Shown piece after piece: positions 1 to 6,361 of a stretch of DNA of 7,272 nt. Within the stretch, counting starts at the first letter, position 1. Every line of letters starts with the position of its first letter. Origin of the DNA: Candidatus Campylobacter infans (GTDB lineage Bacteria; Campylobacterota; Campylobacteria; Campylobacterales; Campylobacteraceae); NCBI GenBank assembly GCA_009827235.1, contig SPMW01000047.1:1-7272 (forward strand). The letters run 5' to 3'. The notes beneath the pieces were generated by a model. The model saw only the letters and a program-made list of their open reading frames with translations, was not told the DNA's origin and ran no database searches. A program made the translations under genes and the position numbers.

Positions 1-157
<157 letters not shown>

Positions 158-200
158 CTATCCTTATATAAAAGTGCTTGTGGCTTGCGCCTTAAAAAAT

Positions 201-207
201 ATTATTA
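201..207 (-). promoter_or_regulatory. Possible mreB -10 element
   Basis: On the minus strand a TAATAAT sequence lies behind a T run, about 47 bases upstream of the mreB ATG and just past the hairpin that seems to end the clpX transcript. A promoter is expected here if that hairpin terminates. The match to the Campylobacter gnTAnaAT box is imperfect and no -35 is visible, so this is a weak call. Confidence 0.3.
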
Positions 208-222
208 AAATTTGCTCTTTTT

Positions 223-274
223 AAAAAAGCATTGATTTTAACGCTAACCAAAAGCTATTTAAAATCAATGCTTT
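223..274 (-). terminator. Rho-independent terminator after clpX
   Basis: A perfect 16-bp inverted repeat (226-241 with 259-274, arm ending ...AATGCTTT) encloses a 17-base loop. Read on the minus strand, six T residues (228-223) overlap and follow the base of the stem, which is the intrinsic-terminator layout for a leftward transcript. On the plus strand no T run follows, so it is directional. It starts 30 bases after the clpX stop codon and separates clpX from mreB. Confidence 0.75.
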
Positions 275-303
275 GTTAAATAGAGTTAAAATTTCATTTT
301 AAA

Positions 304-1527
304 TTATTTAGCTTTAAGCAAAAGTGGCTGGGCTTTTTTATCTACTACTTCTTTTGAGATTATCACATCATAGCCGTTTAGTTCAGGTAAATTAAACATA
401 ATATCTGTCATCATCTCTTCCATTATAGAGCGAAGTCCGCGCGCGCCAGTTTTGCGTTTGAGGGCTAAATTTGCCACTTCAAGCTTAGCATCTTCATCAA
501 ATTTTAAATTCGCCCCATCAATAGCAAATAATTTTTGATACTGCCTTAAAAGCGCATTTTTTGGCTCGGTTAAAATTTTAACCATATCATCAGCGCCTAT
601 TTGATTTAGCGTTGCTAGCGAATGTAAGCGACCAATCAACTCAGGTATCAAACCAAAATGCACCAAATCATCTGGCTCTACCATATTTAAGATATTTTCG
701 CGCTCTTGTTTGCTTCTTTTTTCTTGCCCAAAACCTAACACATTTTTGCCAATTCTGCGCTCAATTATTTCATCTAAGCCATCAAAAGCCCCACCACAAA
801 CAAACAAAATATTAGTGGTGTCTATTTGGATAAAATCTTGATTTGGATGCTTTCTGCCACCATTTGGCGGGATATTTACCACGCTACCTTCTATAATTTT
901 AAGCAAAGCTTGCTGAACGCCCTCGCCACTTACATCTCGCGTAATAGAGCGATTTTCGCCCATTCTAGCGATTTTGTCTATTTCATCGACAAAAACTATC
1001 CCCTGCTCTGCTTTTTTTACATCATCGCCAGCTGCGTGATAAAGCTTAGTTAGGATATTTTCTACATCTTCGCCCACATAGCCAGCTTCTGTTAGACTTG
1101 TAGCATCGCAAATTGCAATAGGCACTTTCAAAAAGCGCGCCAAGGTTTGCGCCATTAAGGTTTTGCCGCTGCCAGTTGGCCCAATCAATAAAATATTTGA
1201 TTTAGCAAGTTCTGTATCATCATCTACTAAATTTTTGCGAAATATACGCTTGTAGTGATTATACACGCCCACGCTAAATACCTTTTTGGCTTGCTCTTGA
1301 CCTATTACAAAGCTATCGAGCACGCTTTTTAGCATTTTTGGCGTTATGTCGCTATAATCGTAATCATCGTTTTTGTTTTCTTGCTCGCTAATTCTTTCAT
1401 CACCATGAAAAGCCCCATAAGCAGCGTCTGTGCAATACTCGCAAATAAACGCACTATCGTTGTTATTAGATAAAATTTTTCTATCAGCACTTTCATAATT
1501 ATGACAAAAACTACATTTTCTAGCCAT
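304..1527 (-). CDS. clpX: ATP-dependent Clp protease ATP-binding subunit ClpX
   Basis: ClpX is the hexameric AAA+ unfoldase that recognises tagged or native substrates and threads them into ClpP in the cytoplasm. The 407-residue length is normal. Visible parts in order: N-terminal zinc-binding domain with C5, C8, C29 and C32; Walker A GPTGSGKT (116-123); pore-1 loop GYVG (149-152); Walker B VFVDEID (178-184); RKH pore loop (225-227); ClpP-docking loop LGF (264-266, IGF in E. coli); arginine finger in ELIGR (R300); sensor-2 GARGLR (361-366). All functional motifs are intact. The ATG has AAGGA (1533-1537) at 5 bases. The start lies inside the end of lpxA with an 8-base overlap, so translation is probably coupled. 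It is the last gene before the hairpin at 223-274. Confidence 0.98.
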   Translation of the reverse strand: MARKCSFCHNYESADRKILSNNNDSAFICEYCTDAAYGAFHGDERISEQENKNDDYDYSDITPKMLKSVLDSFVIGQEQAKKVFSVGVYNHYKRIFRKNLVDDDTELAKSNILLIGPTGSGKTLMAQTLARFLKVPIAICDATSLTEAGYVGEDVENILTKLYHAAGDDVKKAEQGIVFVDEIDKIARMGENRSITRDVSGEGVQQALLKIIEGSVVNIPPNGGRKHPNQDFIQIDTTNILFVCGGAFDGLDEIIERRIGKNVLGFGQEKRSKQERENILNMVEPDDLVHFGLIPELIGRLHSLATLNQIGADDMVKILTEPKNALLRQYQKLFAIDGANLKFDEDAKLEVANLALKRKTGARGLRSIMEEMMTDIMFNLPELNGYDVIISKEVVDKKAQPLLLKAK

Positions 1528-2317
1528 TTATTTCCTTTTTAAGCGGGATTCCGCGCGTAGTTTTTAAAATAAACTCACACATTTTTAGCACTTGTGGGTT
1601 TGGATTTTGCTCCATTAAAGCGCGCGCGTTATCTTTTAAATCGCCTTTAAATAAAAATTTATACGCCCTATTTATTGCTTCAACAATTTCTTTATCAAAA
1701 CGCCGTCTAAGCCCTACTAAGTTTAGCCCGCGTATATAAGCGCGATTGCCCTCAGCCAAGCAAAACGGCACTATATCTTGGCTAAGTGCTGATGCGCCAG
1801 CTATCATACAACCCTCACCAACTTCAACAAACTGATGAATAGGCGTTAGCCCGCCAACTACGACAAAATCGCCAAGTCTTACATGCCCGCCAAGCGTGGC
1901 ATTATTTGCTAAAATTATATTATCGCCCAAGCGACAATCATGGGCTATGTGGCAATAGGCCATTATAAAAGCATTATCGCCTATTAGCGTGTAACCATCG
2001 CATTCATCGTTTTTATGCGTGCCTGAGTTTATCGTGCAAAACTCCCTTATGCTAGCATTTTTGCCTATTACTACCCCGCAACCCTCGCCACTGCTTTTTG
2101 CATAGCTTATGTCTTGGCAAATATCGCCTATGATGGCGTAGCTATAAATTATGGAATTTTGGCCTATTTTTGTGTTGCCGACTATTCTTGCGCCTTGTTT
2201 TATGGTGCAATTTTGCTCAATTACGGCATTTTTACCCACAAAGGCATAAGGCTCTATCACGCAACCTTCGCCGATTTTAGCGCCATTTTCTATTATTGCT
2301 TGGGGGCTGATTTTCAT
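1520..2317 (-). CDS. lpxA: Acyl-ACP--UDP-sugar O/N-acyltransferase LpxA (first step of lipid A synthesis)
   Basis: LpxA transfers an R-3-hydroxyacyl chain from acyl carrier protein to position 3 of UDP-GlcNAc, or of its 3-amino analogue, in the cytoplasm. The 265 residues show left-handed beta-helix hexapeptide repeats from residue 1 to about 185, then the C-terminal helical region. Catalytic H126 (E. coli H125) lies in HIAHDC, with H123, H145 (GGHV) and H161 (IHQF) also conserved; GLRRR is at 202-206. By hand alignment R192 takes the place of the E. coli acyl-chain ruler H191, while G174 matches E. coli G173. Campylobacter lipid A is known to contain the diamino sugar GlcN3N, so the natural substrate may be the 3-amino nucleotide; this is inference. 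The gene begins 2 bases after the fabZ stop and overlaps clpX by 8 bases. The site before its ATG is weak (AAAGAT), suggesting coupling to fabZ. Confidence 0.97.
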   Translation of the reverse strand: MKISPQAIIENGAKIGEGCVIEPYAFVGKNAVIEQNCTIKQGARIVGNTKIGQNSIIYSYAIIGDICQDISYAKSSGEGCGVVIGKNASIREFCTINSGTHKNDECDGYTLIGDNAFIMAYCHIAHDCRLGDNIILANNATLGGHVRLGDFVVVGGLTPIHQFVEVGEGCMIAGASALSQDIVPFCLAEGNRAYIRGLNLVGLRRRFDKEIVEAINRAYKFLFKGDLKDNARALMEQNPNPQVLKMCEFILKTTRGIPLKKEING

Positions 2318-2319
2318 TT

Positions 2320-2763
2320 TTAATCTTTATCTACTATCATTGCCGTTAATTTAGCCTCAGCACAAAGCTTGCCATCTACATAAGCCTTGCCAGCTAGCAC
2401 CCAGACATTACCACGATGTTTTAAGACCATAAGTTCATAATCTAAGCGATCCCCTGGCCTTACTGGCGATCTAAATTTTGCTTCATCAATACTCATAAAA
2501 TACACGACTTTATTTTCTATATCCATGCTTTCATCGCTTTTAAACGCTAAAACACCGCCAGCTTGTGCCATGCCTTCAATTATCATCACGCCAGGATATA
2601 TAGGATGGCCTGGAAAATGCCCCATAAAGATATTTTCACCTATGCTTACATTTTTATAAGCTTTTATTAGCTTGCCAGGCTCTAAGCCCACTACTCTATC
2701 AATCAATAAAAAAGGAAATCTATGCGGTAAAATCTGCTGTATTTGCGTAATGTCCATAATCAC
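2320..2763 (-). CDS. fabZ: 3-hydroxyacyl-[acyl-carrier-protein] dehydratase FabZ
   Basis: FabZ dehydrates 3-hydroxyacyl-ACP in type II fatty acid elongation and competes with LpxA for the same 3-hydroxyacyl-ACP, which explains their adjacency. The 147-residue hot-dog-fold protein has the substrate-entry motif [11 protein letters not shown] (12-22), catalytic H49 in GHFPGHP and catalytic E63 in [10 protein letters not shown]. The start is uncertain by two codons. A GTG at 2763 has AAAGG (2770-2774) at 6 bases, while the ATG at 2757 would lie 12 bases away. The spacing favours GTG and codon preference favours ATG; I keep the longer form. It is the first gene of the leftward fabZ-lpxA-clpX operon. 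Confidence 0.97.
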   Translation of the reverse strand: MIMDITQIQQILPHRFPFLLIDRVVGLEPGKLIKAYKNVSIGENIFMGHFPGHPIYPGVMIIEGMAQAGGVLAFKSDESMDIENKVVYFMSIDEAKFRSPVRPGDRLDYELMVLKHRGNVWVLAGKAYVDGKLCAEAKLTAMIVDKD

Positions 2764-2789
2764 AAGTAGCCTTTAAAAAAAATCCCGCA

Positions 2790-2797
2790 ATTTTAGC
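2790..2797 (-). promoter_or_regulatory. Promoter of the fabZ-lpxA-clpX operon (-10 box)
   Basis: GCTAAAAT on the minus strand matches the Campylobacter sigma70 -10 consensus gnTAnaAT exactly and is preceded by a T run, with no clear -35, as is usual in the genus. The predicted start of transcription is near 2783, giving a leader of about 20 bases that contains the fabZ ribosome binding site. It is arranged back to back with the thiC promoter. Confidence 0.6.
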
Positions 2798-2915
2798 AAA
2801 AAATTTTTAAAATCTACTTACAAAAAGCAAGCCTGCTCTATATTTACGCAATTTTAAGCCAAAGAAAAATTTTAAAATTTAATATTAAAAACTTAATAAA
2901 AATTGAGTTTTTTAA

Positions 2916-2923
2916 GATAAAAT
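2916..2923 (+). promoter_or_regulatory. thiC promoter (-10 box)
   Basis: GATAAAAT matches gnTAnaAT exactly, is preceded by a T run, and lies 28 bases before the thiC ATG. Transcription would start near 2930, so the leader is only about 20 bases and holds just the AAGGA site (2941-2945). No THI-box (CTGAGA-type) or TPP riboswitch fold can be placed in a leader this short. Confidence 0.6.
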
Positions 2924-2951
2924 CCGCCCTAAAAATTTTAAAGGATAAAAA

Positions 2952-4277
2952 ATGAGAAAATCATGGTGCCATGAGCGCAAAAATGATCCAACCCCAACCC
3001 AGCTTTACTACGCTAAAAAGGGCATCATCACGCCAGAAATGGAATTTATAGCCAAAAACGAAATGATAGATGCGAAGTTTTTAATGGAGCAAGTAGCACA
3101 AGGTAAATGCATAATCCCAGCAAACATCAACCACACGCATTTAGTGCCTATGGCAATAGGACGCGCTGTGCGAACTAAAATCAACGCAAATATTGGTTCA
3201 AGCGCGCTTAGCTCCAACCTAGATGAAGAAGTAGAAAAACTTAAAATTTGTCTAAAATACGGAGCCGATACCGTGATGGATTTAAGCACTGGTGGCGATT
3301 TAGACGCTATTAGAGAAGCAATTATTAAAAATAGCTTTGTGCCTATTGGCACGGTGCCGATGTATCAAATAATCCACGACATAGGCGATTTAGAAAATCT
3401 CACACCAAAAATAATGCTCGAATGCCTTAAAAAACAAGCCCAGCAAGGCGTTAGCTACTTTACAATCCACGCAGGTATGCTTTTAAAATTTATGCCCCTA
3501 ATGGCAAAACGAAAAATGGGAATAGTAAGTCGTGGTGGCTCTTTAATGGCATCTTGGATGATAAAACATCATAAAGAAAATCCATTTTATGAAGCTTTTG
3601 ATGAAATTTTAGAAATTTGCGCACGCTATGATGTAGCTCTTAGTCTTGGCGATAGCTTGCGGCCTGGGTGCTTGGCTGATGCTAGCGATGAAGCGCAAAT
3701 GAGCGAATTAGCCGTGCTTGGCGAGCTAGGGCGCAGAGCAAGAGCAAAAAATGTTCAAGTAATGATCGAAGGCCCAGGGCATGTGCCATTTAATGAGATA
3801 GAATTTAATATGAAAGAAGAGCAACGCCTTTGTGATGACGCGCCATTTTATATTTTAGGCCCATTGCCTACTGATATAGGCGCAGGCTATGATCATATCA
3901 CAAGTGCCATAGGCGGGACGATGGCGGCATTTCATGGGGCTAGTATGCTTTGTTATGTTACGCCAAAAGAGCATTTAGGCTTACCAAATGCCCAAGATGT
4001 AAGAGATGGAATAATAGCGCATAAAATCGCAGCGCATATCGCAGATATCGCGCTTAAACGCCCAGGCGCGATTGAACGCGATCATAAAATGAGCGATGCA
4101 AGGTGGAATTTTAAATGGCAAGAGCAATTTAACCTAGCCTTAGATCCTGATAAAGCAAGGGAATTACACGATGAAAGCTTGCCTGCTGAGGGTTTTAAAG
4201 AGGCGAAATTTTGCTCTATGTGCGGGCCAAAATTTTGCGCTTATAAAATCACGCAAGATATAAATGAAAAAAAATAA
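2952..4277 (+). CDS. thiC: Phosphomethylpyrimidine synthase ThiC (short form)
   Basis: ThiC is a radical-SAM enzyme that rearranges 5-aminoimidazole ribotide into HMP-phosphate, the pyrimidine half of thiamine, in the cytoplasm. The 441 residues carry SRGGS (193-197), LGDSLRPGC (232-240), EGPGHVP (273-279), [14 protein letters not shown] (303-316) and the C-terminal 4Fe-4S cluster motif CX2CX4C (C421, C424, C429). It lacks the long N-terminal extension of the E. coli enzyme (about 630 residues), as is usual for the short bacterial and archaeal form. The ATG has AAGGA at 6 bases. It stands alone, divergent from fabZ, with no other thi gene in the window. No T-rich terminator immediately follows; the first good hairpin downstream is at 4408-4432. 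Confidence 0.97.
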   Translation: MRKSWCHERKNDPTPTQLYYAKKGIITPEMEFIAKNEMIDAKFLMEQVAQGKCIIPANINHTHLVPMAIGRAVRTKINANIGSSALSSNLDEEVEKLKICLKYGADTVMDLSTGGDLDAIREAIIKNSFVPIGTVPMYQIIHDIGDLENLTPKIMLECLKKQAQQGVSYFTIHAGMLLKFMPLMAKRKMGIVSRGGSLMASWMIKHHKENPFYEAFDEILEICARYDVALSLGDSLRPGCLADASDEAQMSELAVLGELGRRARAKNVQVMIEGPGHVPFNEIEFNMKEEQRLCDDAPFYILGPLPTDIGAGYDHITSAIGGTMAAFHGASMLCYVTPKEHLGLPNAQDVRDGIIAHKIAAHIADIALKRPGAIERDHKMSDARWNFKWQEQFNLALDPDKARELHDESLPAEGFKEAKFCSMCGPKFCAYKITQDINEKK

Positions 4278-4314
4278 TTTTATAATTTTATGCTTTTAGC
4301 AAGAGTATTTAGCA

Positions 4315-4320
4315 TATAAT
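4315..4320 (+). promoter_or_regulatory. Possible rightward promoter (TATAAT) downstream of thiC
   Basis: A perfect TATAAT lies 37 bases after the thiC stop codon in an A/T-rich context without a clear -35. Transcription would begin near 4327 and reach the hairpin terminator at 4408-4432 after about 105 bases. In DNA this A/T rich a chance match is possible. Confidence 0.35.
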
Positions 4321-4326
4321 AAATTT

Positions 4327-4432
4327 AATTTTAGCTGAAAATGTGGAGATAAATTAAATGCTTGCTAAGAACTTCGCGCTGTGAAATTTTAAAATTTAAT
4401 GAAAAATGAGCGGTGGCAAACCGCTCGGTTTT
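4327..4432 (+). ncRNA. Candidate small RNA or thiC 3' UTR (unrecognised)
   Basis: This stretch runs from the expected start of the TATAAT promoter at 4315 to the end of a terminator-like hairpin. I recognise no known RNA family. It contains GGAG (4345-4348) nine bases before an 8-codon reading frame (4358-4384, MLAKNFAL), which could be a leader peptide or chance. An 8-base inverted pair (4296-4303 with 4361-4368) spans the promoter, so the promoter DNA or a thiC read-through RNA may fold differently from the short RNA. It could equally be just the 3' UTR of thiC. Confidence 0.3.
4408..4432 (+). terminator. Terminator-like hairpin downstream of thiC
   Basis: A 7-bp G/C-rich stem (GAGCGGT at 4408-4414 with ACCGCTC at 4420-4426) has a 5-base loop and is followed by GGTTTT. 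It is the first plausible intrinsic terminator for thiC, or for the candidate RNA starting near 4327. The T run is short, so efficiency is uncertain. Confidence 0.5.
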
Positions 4433-4660
4433 AACGCTAGCTTGGGGCATTAGCCCGCTTACACAAAAGTGAAATTTTAAATAATCTTAGAACTAAAAAT
4501 AAAAAAGAACTAAACGAAAAAATGATGATATTTGCGCACAAAAAAACAAAGACAAAGTCCGTGTAAAACCTGCGCCTTATGCGTGGCTAAGCCACATAAG
4601 CACGAGCGAGGCGATGATACAGCGTGCAAAAGTCGCAAAACGCCTTTTTTAAATTTCTGG
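4433..4660. other. Gene-free structured stretch, possibly a gene remnant
   Basis: No convincing gene is seen. Two hairpins are visible: GGGC/GCCC with a 4-base loop (4445-4456) plus three outer pairs, and CTTAT-GC-GTGGC paired with GCCACATAAG across a 3-base loop (4576-4600). A plus-strand frame is open from 4503 to about 4649 (ending QRAKVAKRLF) but has no usable start or ribosome binding site. On the minus strand, just after the 4665 promoter, a frame begins ATG-CCA-GAA-ATT-TAA and then continues as a hydrophobic signal-like segment (ATFARCIIASLVLMWLSHA) before another stop. This may be the remains of an exported protein gene or chance. Confidence 0.3.
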
Positions 4661-4661
4661 C

Positions 4662-4745
4662 ATTATTATAAGGCATTACACCAAATATTCGCCAAGGGTT
4701 AAATTCAAAAATTTAAAAAATTTTAATTTTTTAAATTTTTAAATT
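4662..4745 (-). repeat. Promoter-containing repeat, copy B
   Basis: This stretch aligns with 6917-6998 in the same orientation. Shared parts are the TATAAT-proximal region (GCATTACAC-type core on the plus strand), the CCAAGGG/TCAAGGG -35 region and the A/T-rich block beyond it (AAAAATTT, AAAAAATTTTAA and TTTAAATTT blocks in the same order). Spacing is identical through the promoter, with one short indel in the A/T block. Part of the flank similarity could be low-complexity convergence. Confidence 0.55.
4665..4695 (-). promoter_or_regulatory. Leftward sigma70-like promoter with 19-base spacer, copy B
   Basis: On the minus strand TTGGCG (4690-4695) and TATAAT (4665-4670) are separated by exactly 19 bases, 2 longer than the sigma70 optimum. 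Spacers of 19-20 bases are characteristic of promoters activated by MerR-family regulators. The -10-proximal spacer half (GTGTAATGC) is identical to that of the cupin-operon promoter. It points into the gene-free region towards the 3' end of thiC, where no intact target gene is seen. Confidence 0.5.
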
Positions 4746-4790
4746 TTTACGAAATTTTTTTAAATTTTTTAAAATTTTTCAAATTTCGCC
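4701..4790. repeat. A/T-tract low-complexity block
   Basis: About 90 bases contain only a handful of G or C and consist of alternating AAATTT-type tracts. The block lies directly upstream of the copy-B promoter, where it could act as an UP element or intrinsically bent DNA, and downstream of the cyclophilin-like gene. A shorter similar block lies upstream of the cupin-operon promoter (about 6953-7015). Confidence 0.6.
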
Positions 4791-4825
4791 CTAAATTTAA
4801 CACTCAAATTTGCGCGCAAAAATTT

Positions 4826-4842
4826 CGTGGCTAAAATCCACG
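4826..4842 (-). terminator. Weak terminator candidate after the cyclophilin-like gene
   Basis: Read on the minus strand, CGTGG and CCACG form a 5-bp stem with a 7-base loop, followed by AAATTTTT. It starts about 40 bases after the stop codon of the last gene of the accessory operon. The stem is short and the T run is delayed by three A residues, so this is tentative. Confidence 0.35.
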
Positions 4843-4883
4843 CGCTCTAAATTCAGTCTTTCTTTCAAATCACGCATTTTATT

Positions 4884-5315
4884 TCATTTGGAGACTTTTT
4901 CAAATTTTATTTCAAAGTCATCTTTTTGCGCTTTGATTTTAGACAAAAAATTTGCGCCAACATTACCAAAACGCACCAAACCGCGGTCAAAAGGCTGTTT
5001 GTCGTAAAAAATGCCAAGATTTCCCCAAGGCGCAAAATAAAACAAATCCCCAACCTGCGGCGCATAACCGCTCAAACCGCTAGTGTTTAGGCGTTTTTTT
5101 AGCTCAGGGCTAATTTTTTCCTTACCCACATAATCGCTAAATTTTAAATTCAAGGGCAAAAGCTCGTAAAAATCACGCGTAGCGTGGTTGTTTTCAAGCT
5201 GGGCAATGGTTTTTTCATCGTTTAACGAAAGCTGAATTTGCATTTTTTCTCCCCTATCTGCTCCAAAGGCGCAAAGTGCAAGCACCACGCCCAAAATGAC
5301 ACAACGCTTTTTCAT
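4884..5315 (-). CDS. Exported cyclophilin-like-fold protein
   Basis: The 143-residue protein has a Sec-type signal (KKR, then hydrophobic residues 5-18, likely cleaved after AFGA at 19). The mature part resembles the small bacterial cyclophilin-like family: TRDFYELLPL (46-55), FSDY (59-62), GDLFYFAPWGNLGIFY (89-104) and RGLVRFG (111-117). Family members have the beta-barrel fold of cyclophilins, but isomerase activity is not established and I claim none. The frame stays open upstream to a TTG at 5327, but the ATG at 5315 is the better start because GGGAG (5321-5325) sits 5 bases before it. A second start, ATG at 5243 (Met25), has AGGGGAG (5249-5255) at 5 bases and falls five codons after the predicted cleavage point. 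The gene is the last of the cupin-CMD operon, 14 bases after the CMD stop. Confidence 0.8.
   Translation of the reverse strand: MKKRCVILGVVLALCAFGADRGEKMQIQLSLNDEKTIAQLENNHATRDFYELLPLNLKFSDYVGKEKISPELKKRLNTSGLSGYAPQVGDLFYFAPWGNLGIFYDKQPFDRGLVRFGNVGANFLSKIKAQKDDFEIKFEKVSK
5241..5255 (-). promoter_or_regulatory. Internal ribosome binding site and ATG in the cyclophilin-like gene
   Basis: AGGGGAG (5249-5255), a 5-base spacer and ATG (5243-5241, Met25) lie in frame directly after the signal peptide codons. Spacing equals that of the gene's own start. Initiation here would give a cytoplasmic 119-residue form consisting of the cyclophilin-like domain alone. Confidence 0.45.
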
Positions 5316-5329
5316 TTTCGCTCCCAAAT

Positions 5330-6361
5330 TTAAGCCTTTGGTATAGCTCCAAGTGCGTTTAAAACGCGTGGATAGCCTATGTAAGGCACAATCGCGGTGA
5401 GCGTAGCGATGAGCCTTGCTCTGTCGTTGCCAATGCCAAGATTGCCTTGTATGTGCGCTTTTACCTGTGCGTCCGCTCCGCCCAAACTTGCCACAAAGAC
5501 AAAGGTTAAAAGCTCGCGAAAACGCAAATCAAGCCCCTCGCGCGTGTAAAAATCCCCAAAGCAATGTCCGCTCAAAAAGGTGCGTATGTGCTTTTCATCA
5601 GCTGGCGCGGCGGCGTTGCCCTTGTCTATGGCTTCGCCAAAAAGTGCGCGTTGGGTTTCAAGCCCTTTTTGCACGCGGTTTTGCCTTGTTGTCGTGCTTT
5701 GAGCTGGCAAAGGCAAGGCGATTTGGTGCTTTTTAAACACTTCATTTGTCGCTAAAATAAACTCCAAAGCCTTTCCCATACCCACATAAGGCGTGGCTTG
5801 ATAGCAAATTTCCTTTACCTGCACGGGCAAAACACCAGCGTTTAGGGCAGCTTCAAGCATATTTTTGTATTCGCTTACGCCCTGCGTGGCGATGAGCGCG
5901 CCAAGTGTGAGCATCAAACGCTCTTTTTCGTCTAAATTTGTATGCGCTAGCACCTCATCAAAGGCGAAATTCGCATAAGCTTCGAAAAATTCCTTGTCAT
6001 TTTGCGCCAGCTCGCCGCGTGCAAAATCTGCGCCAAAATAACGCTCTAAATTTTGCCTTGCTGTGTTTGTTAGGTTCATCGTCTCTCCTTTGTTTGAATT
6101 TAGGTTGTTTTGATTTGGATTTTGAGCCTTTGAGCCGCTTTTTTCATCGCTTTTGCAAGCGTTTAAATTTATGCTTGTAAATACCGAAAGCGTGGCTAAA
6201 CTCGCCATTTTCGCGCTTGTTTTGATAAATTTGCGGCGTGAGTTTTGGCAAGTGTTTTGAATTTCGCTTTGAAAATCGCCACGAAATTCGCTCACATTTT
6301 GAAATTCACGCTCAAATTCACGCTCTTTTTCACTTTGCTTGCTCATTGTCGCGCTTTTCAT
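5330..6361 (-). CDS. Carboxymuconolactone decarboxylase-family protein with Tat/lipoprotein signal, two CMD domains
   Basis: The 343-residue product has an unusually long charged N-terminus, a twin-arginine motif SRRKFIK (41-47), a hydrophobic segment (about 48-65) and LNAC (66-69), which resembles a lipobox with Cys69. It is likely exported folded and possibly lipid-anchored. After an N-rich linker (70-94) come two CMD/AhpD-like helical repeats: one at about 135-210 (LDEKERLMLTLGAL, then EICYQATPYVGMGKALE) and one at about 275-340 (RFRELLTFVFVASLGG, H303, YIGYPRVLNALGAI). The AhpD CXXC redox pair is absent, so peroxidase activity is not supported; the substrate is unknown. Its ATG overlaps the cupin stop (ATGA) and has no clear ribosome binding site, implying translational coupling; Met6 is an alternative. 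Met95, right after the linker, does have a strong site (6085-6091). Confidence 0.85.
   Translation of the reverse strand: MKSATMSKQSEKEREFEREFQNVSEFRGDFQSEIQNTCQNSRRKFIKTSAKMASLATLSVFTSINLNACKSDEKSGSKAQNPNQNNLNSNKGETMNLTNTARQNLERYFGADFARGELAQNDKEFFEAYANFAFDEVLAHTNLDEKERLMLTLGALIATQGVSEYKNMLEAALNAGVLPVQVKEICYQATPYVGMGKALEFILATNEVFKKHQIALPLPAQSTTTRQNRVQKGLETQRALFGEAIDKGNAAAPADEKHIRTFLSGHCFGDFYTREGLDLRFRELLTFVFVASLGGADAQVKAHIQGNLGIGNDRARLIATLTAIVPYIGYPRVLNALGAIPKA
6077..6091 (-). promoter_or_regulatory. Internal ribosome binding site and ATG in the CMD gene
   Basis: AAAGGAG (6085-6091), 5 bases, then ATG (6079-6077, Met95 of the long form). The eight-base CAAAGGAG context is the same as before the cupin gene, whereas the annotated upstream start has no visible site. 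Initiation here gives a 249-residue protein with both CMD domains and no export signal. Confidence 0.5.

Noticed and set aside
612..1053. Plus-strand open frames opposite clpX, and a similar one opposite lpxA at 2114-2323
   Set aside because: Antisense shadows of strongly conserved genes without ribosome binding sites.
3008..3352. 114-codon open frame on the minus strand inside thiC
   Set aside because: It lies entirely antisense to a clearly conserved enzyme, has no ribosome binding site, and its sequence follows the codon pattern of thiC.
4540..4660. Possible RNase P RNA, SRP RNA, tmRNA or tRNA because of the hairpins and an AAAGTCCG string
   Set aside because: The conserved sequence blocks of those RNAs are not present around it and no cloverleaf can be drawn.
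4701..4790. Replication origin or CRISPR-like repeat in the A/T block
   Set aside because: There are no DnaA-box clusters and no regularly spaced repeats with unique spacers; it is simple A/T low-complexity DNA.
5316..5327. Upstream TTG start adding four residues to the cyclophilin-like protein
   Set aside because: It would place the obvious GGGAG ribosome binding site inside the coding region; the ATG at 5315 has ideal spacing and gives a normal signal peptide.
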